64,000 nt of DNA from Saccharicrinis sp963667815 (GTDB taxonomy: Bacteria; Bacteroidota; Bacteroidia; Bacteroidales; Marinilabiliaceae). The DNA lies in NCBI GenBank assembly GCA_963667815.1, contig OY764021.1, one strand, 5' to 3'. The notes beneath the pieces are model-generated. The model was given only the letters and a program-made list of their open reading frames with translations, did not search any database and was not told the origin of the DNA. Within the stretch, counting starts at the first letter, position 1, and each line of letters begins with the position of its first letter. Shown in pieces: positions 1-8,260 of this stretch. A program made the position numbers and the translations under genes.

Positions 1-607
1 AAGGGGGTGTTAACAAAAACTCAAAAACTAAAATAAATAATAGCGATACAATAACCATTATGGCACATGTTCTATACATTCTGTTTCTTCTCTTTTTGGT
101 CATTCGCTCTTTTTCTGTTTCGTGCAAATTGTCTGTACGTGTAAAACGGAAGTACGATAAATAGGCCATTATAATAAAAAAGCCTGTTGCACAAATTAAG
201 TGAATGGTGTTGAGTATATTATTATTATGACCTCTTGGTGGATTAAAAAGATGATATGTACTTATAAGCTGATGATCAGCTTTTGTGGGAATAAATGCCA
301 CTATAATAATTAGAATACCAGCAAAATTCGTAACCCAGTTATCGTTTATAAAGTCGAGCTTGGTCTTATCTTTTTTATATCCCCGGTACGAAAACAAATA
401 CAAACCATAGGCAAACAGCAATCCAATAAACAGAACATTTGACTCTGAATAATAATAATGACTAATGGATGGAAGTATTCGAAAATGATTCAGGCAAATT
501 AAAAGTGGTGCAAGTGCAATACCTATAATTCCTAAATTTCGTCGCAGTGTTAAGTGGGTGTCACTAATTAAAGATTCTTCTACAGCGCTGTCTTCTTTCA
601 TGTTCAT
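1..607 (-). CDS. Multi-pass membrane protein, partial (C-terminus beyond window)
   Basis: The frame opens at ATG 607-605 (a second in-frame ATG is two codons on, at 601) and runs open off the left edge, giving about 201 visible residues. Five hydrophobic segments are seen near residues 25-39, 57-73, 94-106, 134-152 and 180-198, separated by charged loops, so it should sit in the inner membrane. The HYYYSESN stretch just before the second segment and the SYRGY motif after it remind me of a family of small uncharacterised membrane proteins, but I cannot name a function. No promoter was recognised upstream. It reads away from the tRNA cluster. Confidence 0.75.
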   Translation of the reverse strand, partial: MNMKEDSAVEESLISDTHLTLRRNLGIIGIALAPLLICLNHFRILPSISHYYYSESNVLFIGLLFAYGLYLFSYRGYKKDKTKLDFINDNWVTNFAGILIIIVAFIPTKADHQLISTYHLFNPPRGHNNNILNTIHLICATGFFIIMAYLSYFRFTRTDNLHETEKERMTKKRRNRMYRTCAIMVIVSLLFILVFEFLLTPP

Positions 608-734
608 GGGTTAGATTTTTAAAAATAGGTTGGTAAACATAATAAATTAATTTGGGATACTAAAATGAGCTTTGGTGGATGTTGTTGTTTAAGTAATGAA
701 TGGGATATTGAACAAGTTGTGGAGGAAGCAGATT

Positions 735-750
735 GATAGATTTTTCTATC
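735..750. repeat. Small inverted repeat in the gap before the tRNA cluster
   Basis: The arms GATAGA and TCTATC surround a 4-T loop. The rest of the 608-824 gap shows no reading frame that I would support; a short direct repeat of GATCCGT occurs at about 773 and 790. Confidence 0.3.
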
Positions 751-824
751 GTTTATGAAAGTTTACGACTAGATCCGTAATTTTGTTTTGATCCGTTATT
801 GAGCGGTGTGGAATATAATAAAAT

Positions 825-855
825 AAAAAAAGCTTACAATTTCTTGTAAGCTTTT
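825..855 (-). terminator. Rho-independent terminator of the tRNA-Lys cluster
   Basis: Read on the minus strand, an inverted repeat (AAAGCTTACA ... TGTAAGCTTT) with a small loop is followed by a run of seven T. It begins three bases after the last tRNA, so it ends the three-tRNA transcript. Confidence 0.85.
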
Positions 856-857
856 AG

Positions 858-930
858 TGATTCAGCTGGGGTTCGAACCCAGGACCCCATCCTTAAAAGG
901 GATGTGCTCTACCAGCTGAGCTACTGAATC
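858..930 (-). tRNA. tRNA-Lys (TTT anticodon), copy 3 of 3
   Basis: A complete 73-nt cloverleaf on the minus strand: acceptor GATTCAG/CTGAATC, D arm with GCTC/GAGC, anticodon stem CATCC/GGATG with loop CTTTTAA (anticodon TTT), and T arm CTGGG-TTCGAAC-CCCAG, with discriminator A. CCA is not encoded; CTA follows. It is the last gene of the cluster in transcription order and is followed at once by the terminator. Confidence 0.97.
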
Positions 931-980
931 TCCTGTTTTAAATTTGGTTTTACCAAATTTTATTGTCTTCAAATTTTTAG

Positions 981-1053
981 TGATTCAGCTGGGGTTCGAA
1001 CCCAGGACCCCATCCTTAAAAGGGATGTGCTCTACCAGCTGAGCTACTGAATC
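981..1053 (-). tRNA. tRNA-Lys (TTT anticodon), copy 2 of 3
   Basis: Identical in sequence to its two neighbours across all 73 bases. The 50-nt spacers on either side are themselves similar (TCTCCTGTTT... and ...CAAATTT), so the whole repeat unit of 121-123 bp was duplicated rather than the tRNA alone. Confidence 0.97.
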
Positions 1054-1101
1054 TCCTGTTTAAAATTTGGTCTTCCCAAATTTATTTTCTTCAAATTTTA
1101 G

Positions 1102-1174
1102 TGATTCAGCTGGGGTTCGAACCCAGGACCCCATCCTTAAAAGGGATGTGCTCTACCAGCTGAGCTACTGAATC
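1102..1174 (-). tRNA. tRNA-Lys (TTT anticodon), copy 1 of 3
   Basis: First gene of the cluster in transcription order, 38 bp downstream of the promoter -7 element. It has the same cloverleaf and anticodon TTT as the other copies. Three copies of one lysine tRNA suit an AT-rich genome that uses AAA heavily for lysine. Confidence 0.97.
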
Positions 1175-1211
1175 TCCTTATTGCGTTTTCGTTATTTCGT
1201 TAACGCGGATG

Positions 1212-1242
1212 CAAAAGTAGAGGTTTTTTATAGAATACCAAA
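1212..1242 (-). promoter_or_regulatory. Bacteroidota-type sigma promoter for the tRNA cluster
   Basis: On the minus strand TTTG (1242-1239) is separated by exactly 19 bases from TACTTTTG (1219-1212). This matches the Bacteroidota housekeeping consensus TTTG-N19-TAnnTTTG and lies 38 bp upstream of the first tRNA. Confidence 0.85.
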
Positions 1243-1288
1243 CTTTCAAGATGAAAAAATAGGCAAAAAAATACTTTGAAGAATATAT

Positions 1289-2800
1289 ATGTTTGAAAAA
1301 TGCTCAAATATAGAGTGTTGTGGCAATGTAAAAAACTTAAAAAAATGTGGTAACTTTAATGGAGTAGATGAGGTTTGTGAAATAAAATATAGAAAAATGA
1401 ATTGTGTAGATCGAGAACCTGTTGTTGCTGGGTCATTTTATGATTCAAATCCAAATAACTTAAAAAGTCAACTCAAAGAGTTGTTTCATGATTGCAAGAA
1501 AACCAAAGAAAATATATCAGCATTAATAGTGCCTCATGCAGGCTACGTGTATTCAGGTAAAATTGCAGCCAGTGCATATGCAATGCTAAAACCAGAAGCA
1601 TCATATGAAAATATATTTATTATTGGTTCAAGTCATCATGTTTCACTTCAGGGTGCTTCTATATATAACTTAGGTCATTACAAAACGCCTTTAGGACTGG
1701 TACCTGTAAATCTAAAGTTGGCTAATAAATTAATAGATTCAAGTAAATACTTCGAATATAATCATGGCGCTCATGCTGATGAACATACCATTGAAGTTCA
1801 ATTACCGTTTCTGCAATATCAGCTAAACAGTATCAAACAAATAGTTCCAATTATTGTAGGTACACATGATTCTGGAATTTTAGATGCAATAGCTCTGATG
1901 TTGAAACCGTATTTTAATAGTTCAAACCTTTTTGTAATTAGTACCGATTTATCACATTATCCATCTGATGAAAATGCACGGATAGTAGATGCCAAAACAG
2001 TGGATGCCATATGTTCAAATAATCCTCAACATTTAATTCAGGTATTGGAAGAGAATAAAGAACTTCATATTTCAAACTTATATACCAGTTTATGTGGTTG
2101 GAGTTCTGTTCTTACTTTAATGAAGCTTACTCAGGGAGATGAGAATATTGCTTATGCTAAAGTATTGTACGGAACTTCGGGAGAGGTTATGTTTCATGAT
2201 TCATCGAGAGTTGTTGGATATCAGTCCATAGTAGTAACTAAAACAGAATATGAAAATATGGGAGAAATATCAGAAAAAAATAAAAATCTATTACTTAAAG
2301 AAGCCAGATCGGCTATAGTGGATAACATAGATCATGATGATGAATTAGAAGCTAGTCAAACTCCGGAAGAGTTATTAAAGTTCAATAGTGCATTTGTGTC
2401 GGTTTATGTTTCTGGAGATCTTAGAGGTTGTATTGGTCAATTTGATGCAGATATTGGATTAGTTGAGCTAATTCGACGAAATGCTATTTCAGCGGCATTT
2501 GAGGATAGGCGTTTTTTACCAGTAGAAGTGGATGAGTTGGATGATTTGCAAATTGAAATTTCGGTGTTAACACCCAAAAGGAAGATTCGTGATGTTAGTG
2601 AAATAGAATTGGGTAAACATGGTGTATTTATTCAAAAGGGTTGGAACAGAGGAACATTTTTACCTCAGGTTGCAGAAAAAACAAATTGGAATATTGAAGA
2701 TTTTATGGGACATTTAGCAAGAGATAAAGCGCACATTGGATGGGATGGTTGGAAGGATGCTGATATCTACATATTCGAAGCAATTATTTTTTCAGAATAA
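1289..2800 (+). CDS. MEMO1-AMMECR1 fusion (AmmeMemoRadiSam system proteins B and A)
   Basis: Two domains are joined in one chain. The MEMO half (about residues 42-315) shows LIVPHAGYVYSG, SSHHVS, HADEHTIEVQLPFL and the STDLSHYP motif, all typical of the MEMO1/class III dioxygenase-like fold. The AMMECR1 half (about 330-500) carries the hallmark LRGCIG at residues 378-383. These two proteins are normally separate and occur with a radical SAM enzyme, which is present two genes downstream. Their biochemical role in bacteria is unknown. The first 36 residues are odd: five cysteines and no homology to MEMO, whose usual start (REPVVAGSFY) follows the ATG at 1397. That ATG may be the true start. The next gene follows after 11 bp. 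Confidence 0.93.
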   Translation: MFEKCSNIECCGNVKNLKKCGNFNGVDEVCEIKYRKMNCVDREPVVAGSFYDSNPNNLKSQLKELFHDCKKTKENISALIVPHAGYVYSGKIAASAYAMLKPEASYENIFIIGSSHHVSLQGASIYNLGHYKTPLGLVPVNLKLANKLIDSSKYFEYNHGAHADEHTIEVQLPFLQYQLNSIKQIVPIIVGTHDSGILDAIALMLKPYFNSSNLFVISTDLSHYPSDENARIVDAKTVDAICSNNPQHLIQVLEENKELHISNLYTSLCGWSSVLTLMKLTQGDENIAYAKVLYGTSGEVMFHDSSRVVGYQSIVVTKTEYENMGEISEKNKNLLLKEARSAIVDNIDHDDELEASQTPEELLKFNSAFVSVYVSGDLRGCIGQFDADIGLVELIRRNAISAAFEDRRFLPVEVDELDDLQIEISVLTPKRKIRDVSEIELGKHGVFIQKGWNRGTFLPQVAEKTNWNIEDFMGHLARDKAHIGWDGWKDADIYIFEAIIFSE

Positions 2801-2811
2801 AAGAAATTTAT

Positions 2812-3702
2812 ATGGTGCAAAAAATGAATCGTAGGCAGTTTATTAAGACTGGAACAATACTAATTAGTGGTCTTACTTTATTGCCGTCTTTTAGGTTACC
2901 TAAAAAAACACTAAAGTTTGGATGGGTAACAGATATACATTATGCAGATGCAGATATAAAGTGGGGAAGATATTTTAGAGAAAGTGCAGATAAATTGCAG
3001 GAAGCGATTGATTTATTTAATACAAAGGATCTGGATTTTATTATAGAAACAGGAGATTTTAAGGATCAAACAACCCCTCCTGTAGAAGAAAATACGCTGG
3101 ATTATTTAAGAAAAATAGAAGCGATTTTTGCTGAGTTTAAAGGGCCAAGATACCACGTACTTGGTAATCATGATATGGATTCTTTATCAAAATCACAGTT
3201 TTTAAACGAGATTGAAAATACGGGTATAGCTAAAGATAAATCCTATTATTATTTTGATCGCAATAATTTAAGATTTGTGGTTTTGGATGCGTGTTATACT
3301 AAACGAGGTAAAGATTATGACCATCATAATTACAGTTGGAAAGATGCTAATATTCCACAACAACAGTTGCTTTGGTTAAATGATGTTCTTCACTCAAGTC
3401 CTTATCCTGTATTTGTTTTTGTACATCAATTATTAGATGGAAAAGGAGATTTATATGTAAATAACTCCAGGAAAGTGCGTAAAATTCTTGAAAGTTCAGG
3501 AAATGTATTGGCTGTTTTTCAAGGTCATAAACATGAAGGAGATCTGCAACTGGTAAATGGGATTGTATACTTTACATTAAAAGCAATGGTTGAAGGCTCT
3601 GGTGAACAGAATAGCAGTTATAGTATCGTTTCAGTTGAACCTTCGGGAACCATAAAGATAGAAGGTTATCGAAAAGCTGAAAGTTATGAGTTTATCAAAT
3701 GA
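2812..3702 (+). CDS. Exported calcineurin-like metallophosphatase with Tat-type signal
   Basis: The binuclear-metal phosphoesterase motifs occur in order: DIHY (DxH, near residue 42), GDF (GD), GNHD, an H in FVHQLLD, and GHKH (GHxH). The N-terminus MNRRQFIKTG followed by a hydrophobic stretch is a twin-arginine signal; this makes ATG 2824, four codons inside the frame, the likelier start. A folded, metal-loaded enzyme exported by Tat to the periplasm is plausible. It sits between the MEMO-AMMECR1 gene (11-bp gap) and the radical SAM gene (17-bp overlap), so it is part of that operon, although a phosphatase is not a named member of the system. Substrate unknown. Confidence 0.92.
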   Translation: MVQKMNRRQFIKTGTILISGLTLLPSFRLPKKTLKFGWVTDIHYADADIKWGRYFRESADKLQEAIDLFNTKDLDFIIETGDFKDQTTPPVEENTLDYLRKIEAIFAEFKGPRYHVLGNHDMDSLSKSQFLNEIENTGIAKDKSYYYFDRNNLRFVVLDACYTKRGKDYDHHNYSWKDANIPQQQLLWLNDVLHSSPYPVFVFVHQLLDGKGDLYVNNSRKVRKILESSGNVLAVFQGHKHEGDLQLVNGIVYFTLKAMVEGSGEQNSSYSIVSVEPSGTIKIEGYRKAESYEFIK

Positions 3703-4714
3703 TAAAGATGAATATGTAGCCAGGTATTGGAGTGATCATGGCAATGCTGTCAAATGTGTACTTTGTCCACATGCTTGCGTTTTAAAAGAAGGTGAAATCG
3801 GTATATGCAGAACGAGGCAGAATGTACATCATAAATTAGTTTCTATCGTTTACGGATATCCATGCGCTTTACATATTGATCCTGTAGAAAAAAAACCTTT
3901 ATATCATTTCTATCCTTCTTCTAAAACCTTATCTCTTTCAACAACGGGGTGTAATTTACGATGTTTAAATTGTCAGAATTATAGTATCTCTCAACAAAAA
4001 TTTAATAAAAGTAATTATAAATACATTTCGCCGGAAGAGATGGTGGATATGGCTCTTATTAATGAGTGTCATTCAATATCCTATACCTATACCGATCCGA
4101 TAGTATATTATGAATACGCCAATGATATTGCTTCAATAGCTCAGCAAAAAGGATTAAAAAATATTATTGTTTCGGCTGGTTATATCAATAAAAAACCATT
4201 GAGAGATTGGTGCAAATATATTGATGCTGCAAATATTGATTTAAAATGTTTTAATGATAAAAAATATCAGAAACTAAGCGAAATTCATTTAAAAACAGTG
4301 CTGGATACTTTAACAGTATTAATGGAAGAAGGAGTTTGTTTGGAAATAACCAACTTGATTATTCCGGAATATACCGATGACTTAAAAGAAATACAGCAAA
4401 TGTGTCAATGGTTGGTACACAATGGGTTTTCGGAAGTCCCTTTGCATTTTAGTAAATTTTATGGAACTTATAAATTAAAACATTTATCAGCAACACCATT
4501 ATCAACACTAGAAAATGCCTATAAAATTGCTAAAGAGTCTGGATTGAAATATGTTTATCTGGGTAATGTACAGAATCATACATCAGAAAATACCTTTTGC
4601 CCTACGTGTAATCATTTGTTGATTGAACGGCATGGGTATTACACTCGTGTGCTTCATATCAATAAAGGAAAGTGTAAGTATTGCGATACTGAGATTTATG
4701 GAAAGTTTGAATAA
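3686..4714 (+). CDS. AmmeMemoRadiSam system radical SAM enzyme
   Basis: The radical SAM cluster motif CNLRCLNC (Cys 89, 93, 96) follows an N-terminal cysteine pair region (KCVLCPHACVLKEG...GICRTR), as in the PflA-like activating-enzyme branch. The C-terminus bears a zinc-ribbon-like set of four cysteines (CPTCNHL ... GKCKYC). The order MEMO/AMMECR1 then radical SAM is the classic context by which this three-part system was defined; its target is not known. The start codon lies inside the end of the metallophosphatase gene, suggesting translational coupling. Length (342 aa) is usual for the family. Confidence 0.93.
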   Translation: MSLSNDKDEYVARYWSDHGNAVKCVLCPHACVLKEGEIGICRTRQNVHHKLVSIVYGYPCALHIDPVEKKPLYHFYPSSKTLSLSTTGCNLRCLNCQNYSISQQKFNKSNYKYISPEEMVDMALINECHSISYTYTDPIVYYEYANDIASIAQQKGLKNIIVSAGYINKKPLRDWCKYIDAANIDLKCFNDKKYQKLSEIHLKTVLDTLTVLMEEGVCLEITNLIIPEYTDDLKEIQQMCQWLVHNGFSEVPLHFSKFYGTYKLKHLSATPLSTLENAYKIAKESGLKYVYLGNVQNHTSENTFCPTCNHLLIERHGYYTRVLHINKGKCKYCDTEIYGKFE

Positions 4715-4740
4715 TATAACAAAACAATAAACAATTTAGG

Positions 4741-4773
4741 TTGCATATTCTTTATATAAAAAAACTAACTTTA
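4741..4773 (+). promoter_or_regulatory. Possible promoter for the FAD oxidoreductase
   Basis: TTG at 4741-4743 and TAACTTTA at 4766-4773 (seven of eight matches to TAnnTTTG) are spaced 22 bp apart, slightly wide. It would leave a leader of about 85 nt before the ATG at 4866. Weak support. Confidence 0.3.
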
Positions 4774-4865
4774 AAAGAGCCAATCACAATTACGAGGTAA
4801 GCAATATAAATAGAAATGCTATCATGTTAATGTGACTGGATAAACCCAATTAAAACATTCAGATT

Positions 4866-6038
4866 ATGATAGTTAAGGATTTTGTTATTATTGGAGGAGG
4901 AATAGCAGGGTTGTCTGCTATTAAATCAATAAGAGAGGAAGATACGGAAAGTTCTGTTTTATGGATAACAGACGAAGATAGATTGCCCTATAAAAGAACT
5001 AAAATCAACAAAAATATAGTTAACGGTTTTGGCAAAGAAGATTTTGCATTGATTGATCATGATTGGTTGGTGAATAATCATGTGGAGTTATTATATGACA
5101 GGGTGGATCATATTGATGCTAAGTTGCATGAACTTGCTTTTAAGCATAGAGGACATCTGCGATATAAAAAACTCATTTTAGCTACAGGAAATAAGTCAAA
5201 TCAACTTTTAGTAGATAATCTACCAGAAGAAAAGATTTTTCATGTTCATACAGCTCGTCAGGTTGAGAATATTATTCGTTTTTGTAAAAAATCAAAAAAG
5301 TATTTGATTATTGGCGCTGGAGTTGAGGGGGTTGAAACCGCAGATCAGCTAATTAAAATGGATAAAGAGGTTGTATTAATTGATCGTAATAATACAGTAA
5401 TAAAAAGATTTTTAGATCAGAAGTATTCTGATTTTCTGGTGGAATCTATTCAAAAATCAGGTATAAAATTCTATCCAAATATTACAGAATTAAACTTTTC
5501 GGAGAATGAATCAGGTAAATCGGTATTAACTTTTGATGGTAAGGAAGTAGAATTTGATGCGTTGATATTAACATTAGGATATACACCTAATACAGATTTG
5601 GCATTAAGTGCCGATTTGAAATGCAATACCGGTGTTTTAGTAAATGAATATTTACAAACTTCGGATGATGATATTTATGCAGCAGGTGATGTGGCAGAGC
5701 ATGTTACCGGACAAATTACAGGTTTATGGCATGCAGCAGAAAAGCAAGGTTATATAGCAGGTAAAAATGCTATGGGGAAAGATATTGTATTTAAGTTGGA
5801 GCCTTTTAGAATGAAAACCGAAGTGTTTAATGAATTTTATTTTTCGGTAAAACCACAAGGCGATGAAGATGAGGTGGTAATAGAAGAAAATGATGGTGTT
5901 GTAAGAGATATTTATTTAAAAGATGGAAAGGTTTCTGCACTACTTATGAAAAATGATGGTGCCAGAACCAAATTATATCAACAATCAATAATGGAGCAGT
6001 GGGAGTTAGATAGATTTAAGAATGAAATACCACTGTAA
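4866..6038 (+). CDS. NAD(P)/FAD-dependent oxidoreductase
   Basis: The N-terminal FAD-binding Rossmann motif GGGIAG is at residues 9-14, a second dinucleotide-binding motif GAGVEGVE followed by an acidic strand end (VVLIDR) near 150-172, and the FAD-contacting AAGDVAE near 272. This is the arrangement of the two-dinucleotide-binding-domain family that contains rubredoxin reductase, nitrite reductase NirB N-terminus and similar NADH-dependent electron-transfer enzymes. There is no redox-active CxxxxC of the glutaredoxin/lipoamide type. A C-terminal domain of about 80 residues follows. The partner is not identifiable from neighbours. A terminator hairpin directly follows. Confidence 0.88.
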   Translation: MIVKDFVIIGGGIAGLSAIKSIREEDTESSVLWITDEDRLPYKRTKINKNIVNGFGKEDFALIDHDWLVNNHVELLYDRVDHIDAKLHELAFKHRGHLRYKKLILATGNKSNQLLVDNLPEEKIFHVHTARQVENIIRFCKKSKKYLIIGAGVEGVETADQLIKMDKEVVLIDRNNTVIKRFLDQKYSDFLVESIQKSGIKFYPNITELNFSENESGKSVLTFDGKEVEFDALILTLGYTPNTDLALSADLKCNTGVLVNEYLQTSDDDIYAAGDVAEHVTGQITGLWHAAEKQGYIAGKNAMGKDIVFKLEPFRMKTEVFNEFYFSVKPQGDEDEVVIEENDGVVRDIYLKDGKVSALLMKNDGARTKLYQQSIMEQWELDRFKNEIPL

Positions 6039-6056
6039 TTTATCAGCTTTTGTTTT

Positions 6057-6092
6057 AAAAGGATTGGCTATTTTCGTAACCAATCCTTTTTT
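6057..6092 (+). terminator. Terminator hairpin directly before arcA
   Basis: AAAAGGATTGG (6057-6067) pairs with CCAATCCTTTT (6080-6090), 11 bp, and is followed by T. It ends 12 bases before the arcA start codon, so it either stops the oxidoreductase transcript or acts as an attenuator in the arcA leader. Confidence 0.75.
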
Positions 6093-6103
6093 AATGAAAA
6101 GAT

Positions 6104-7366
6104 ATGAGCAATATTATAGAAACCAAAGTAAGTTCTGAAATAGGTGAAATAGAAGGTGTAATATTACATACTCCGGGAAGCGAAGTGGAAAATATGACTC
6201 CGGGAAATGCAGAGCGTGCTTTGTATAGTGATATTTTAAACCTTTCTGTGGCAGAACAGGAATATAAGCAACTAAAACAGGTACTTAATAAGATTACCAA
6301 AACCTTTGAAGTTAAAGATTTGTTGAGTGAAATACTTGAAATTCCAGAAGTAAAAGAAAATCTGGTGGATAGTATTTGTAAATCAGAGAAGGTAAAGCCA
6401 ATAGAATCTTCATTGTTGAGGTTAGAAGCCGGAGAATTGGCGCGTCAGCTTATTGAAGGCGTACCGCTAAATAAAAATACGCTTACCGGATTTTTGTCCG
6501 ATGAAAGAAATGCTTTACGTCCCTTACATAATTTCTTCTTTACCAGAGATGCTTCCATGACAGTATATGATCATGTTTTAATTGGTAAAATGGCCAATAA
6601 TGTAAGAGAGCGGGAATCTATGGTTATGGAGGCCATTTTTAATCATTCATCCAAAATCAAAAGTAAAACATTAAATCCTTTGTCAAGTAAACATCATAAA
6701 GATGAAATTACGATAGAAGGTGGTGATGTACTGGTAGCTCGTGAAGATATTTTAGTAGTTGGAACCGGAGTAAGAACAACAACTCAAGGTATTGATTTTA
6801 TTATTAAAAAAATCAAGAAGAATAAAGGGAAACATAGTATCGTTGTTCAGCAGCTTCCTTCAAAACCAGAGAGTTTTATTCATTTGGATATGGTTTTTAC
6901 CCTTTTGGATAGAGATAAGTGTATGGTTTATGATCCGATTATCATGCAACCTAATAAGTATCAAACCATATTGATTTCGATTGATAATGGAAAGGTGAAA
7001 AAAATTGAAAAGCAAAGTAACTTAGTGAATTGCCTGAGAAAGTTGGGGATGCCATTAGAGCCAGTTTATTGTGGAGGTAAAAAAGATATTTGGATTCAGG
7101 AAAGAGAACAGTGGCATAGTGGTGCTAACTTTTTTGCAGTTGGTCCAGGAAAAGTAATTGGCTATGCGCGTAATGTATATACATTAGAAGAGATGAATAA
7201 CAATGGTTTTGAAATTATCGATGCCCAAAGTGTGGTAGATAACAAAGTTAAGTTATCGGATTACAAAAAGTATGTAATTGCTATTAATGGTTCAGAGTTG
7301 GCTCGTGGAGGAGGAGGAGCCAGGTGTATGACTATGCCAATCAGAAGAAAAAAAGTAGACTGGTAA
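6104..7366 (+). CDS. arcA: Arginine deiminase
   Basis: Hydrolyses arginine to citrulline and ammonia in the cytoplasm. The guanidino-modifying fold motifs are all visible: FFTRDASM near residue 145, EGGDVLVA near 205, HLDMVF near 259, and the catalytic cysteine 408 in GGARCMTMP close to the C-terminus. The length of 420 aa is usual. Neither ornithine transcarbamoylase nor carbamate kinase nor an arginine/ornithine antiporter is nearby, so this is a solitary deiminase; it could serve acid or nitrogen stress rather than the full ADI energy pathway unless the partners lie elsewhere. The start ATG is only 11 bp past a terminator-like hairpin, and no promoter could be placed between them. Confidence 0.96.
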   Translation: MSNIIETKVSSEIGEIEGVILHTPGSEVENMTPGNAERALYSDILNLSVAEQEYKQLKQVLNKITKTFEVKDLLSEILEIPEVKENLVDSICKSEKVKPIESSLLRLEAGELARQLIEGVPLNKNTLTGFLSDERNALRPLHNFFFTRDASMTVYDHVLIGKMANNVRERESMVMEAIFNHSSKIKSKTLNPLSSKHHKDEITIEGGDVLVAREDILVVGTGVRTTTQGIDFIIKKIKKNKGKHSIVVQQLPSKPESFIHLDMVFTLLDRDKCMVYDPIIMQPNKYQTILISIDNGKVKKIEKQSNLVNCLRKLGMPLEPVYCGGKKDIWIQEREQWHSGANFFAVGPGKVIGYARNVYTLEEMNNNGFEIIDAQSVVDNKVKLSDYKKYVIAINGSELARGGGGARCMTMPIRRKKVDW

Positions 7367-7411
7367 ATTGATCAAATTCGTTTTTATTGTTATAAGTATT
7401 ATAAATGATAA

Positions 7412-7445
7412 TGGGGCGACTATCACAAGAAGATAGTCACCCCAC
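7412..7445. terminator. Hairpin between convergent arcA and sod
   Basis: GGGGCGACTATC and GATAGTCACCCC form a GC-rich stem with one mismatch in the gap between two convergent genes. A clear T-run is absent on either side, so the terminator role is inferred from position. Confidence 0.55.
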
Positions 7446-7496
7446 ATTACCCAGACAAAATAAACAAACTAACCTATTAAAACTTTATAAAGAAAA

Positions 7497-8096
7497 TTAC
7501 TTTAAAAGTTTACTAACTTCATCCCAATTAACTACATTCCAAAATGCACTAATGTAATCAGGACGTAAATTTTGATACTTCAAATAATATGCATGCTCCC
7601 ATACGTCAAGAGCTAGAACCGGAGTTCCTTTTACCTCAGCAAGGTCCATTAATGGATTGTCTTGATTAGGTGTTGAAGTTATAACAAGACTATCGTCTTT
7701 TTGTTTAACCAACCAAGCCCAACCTGATCCAAATCGAGTTGCTGCAGCTTTAGAAAACTCATCCTTAAAGGCATCAAAAGACCCAAAGTTTTTTTCAATA
7801 GCCTGAAGAACTTCACCAGTTGGAGCACCACCTCCGTTTGGAGACATAACTTTCCAAAATAAGTTGTGATTGTAAAATCCACCACCATTATTTCTTACAG
7901 CAACAGATTGACCTGAAACACCAGAAAGGATGTCTTCAATTGATTTTCCTTCCAAATCAGTTCCTTTAACTGCTGCGTTTAAATTGTTAGTGTATCCAGC
8001 ATGGTGTTTGCTATGGTGAATTTCCATAGTTCTGGCATCAATATGTGGTTCTAATGCATCGTATGCATAATCTAATTTTGGTAATTCAAATGACAT
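7497..8096 (-). CDS. sod: Superoxide dismutase (Fe/Mn family)
   Basis: Dismutates superoxide to peroxide and oxygen. Metal ligands are His27 (EIHHSKHH), His77 (NHNLFW), Asp164 and His168 (DVWEHAYY). The Gly-rich NNGGGFYNH stretch together with the STPNQDNPL segment (Gln) resembles the manganese-type arrangement, though many Bacteroidota enzymes accept either metal, so the metal is left open. There is no signal peptide, so it is cytoplasmic. The length (199 aa) is normal. The gene is convergent with arcA and divergent from the MATE gene. Confidence 0.97.
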   Translation of the reverse strand: MSFELPKLDYAYDALEPHIDARTMEIHHSKHHAGYTNNLNAAVKGTDLEGKSIEDILSGVSGQSVAVRNNGGGFYNHNLFWKVMSPNGGGAPTGEVLQAIEKNFGSFDAFKDEFSKAAATRFGSGWAWLVKQKDDSLVITSTPNQDNPLMDLAEVKGTPVLALDVWEHAYYLKYQNLRPDYISAFWNVVNWDEVSKLLK

Positions 8097-8206
8097 AATT
8101 ATAATATTTTATTGTTATACAATTTTGTTATGACTTTAATAAGATAAAAACATCTTATATTCGTTTTATATTAAAATCAGAAGTAAAACATCAGTGTGAT
8201 GAAAAT

Positions 8207-8237
8207 GTTTAGTGAAAGTTTAAAATTTTTATCTTCG
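8207..8237 (+). promoter_or_regulatory. Possible promoter for the MATE gene
   Basis: TATCTTCG (8230-8237) matches seven of eight positions of TAnnTTTG, with a TTT-containing -33 region 19 bases upstream. It lies 24 bp before the GTG start. Moderate to weak support. Confidence 0.35.
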
Positions 8238-8260
8238 CAGCTCAATTAATTTTTTGTACT

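Noticed and set aside
858..1174. Regular 121-123 bp repeats that resemble a CRISPR array
   Set aside because: The units fold as complete tRNA-Lys and the spacers are near-identical, unlike CRISPR spacers.
6104..7366. A full arginine deiminase energy pathway
   Set aside because: No carbamate kinase, ornithine transcarbamoylase or antiporter gene is adjacent.
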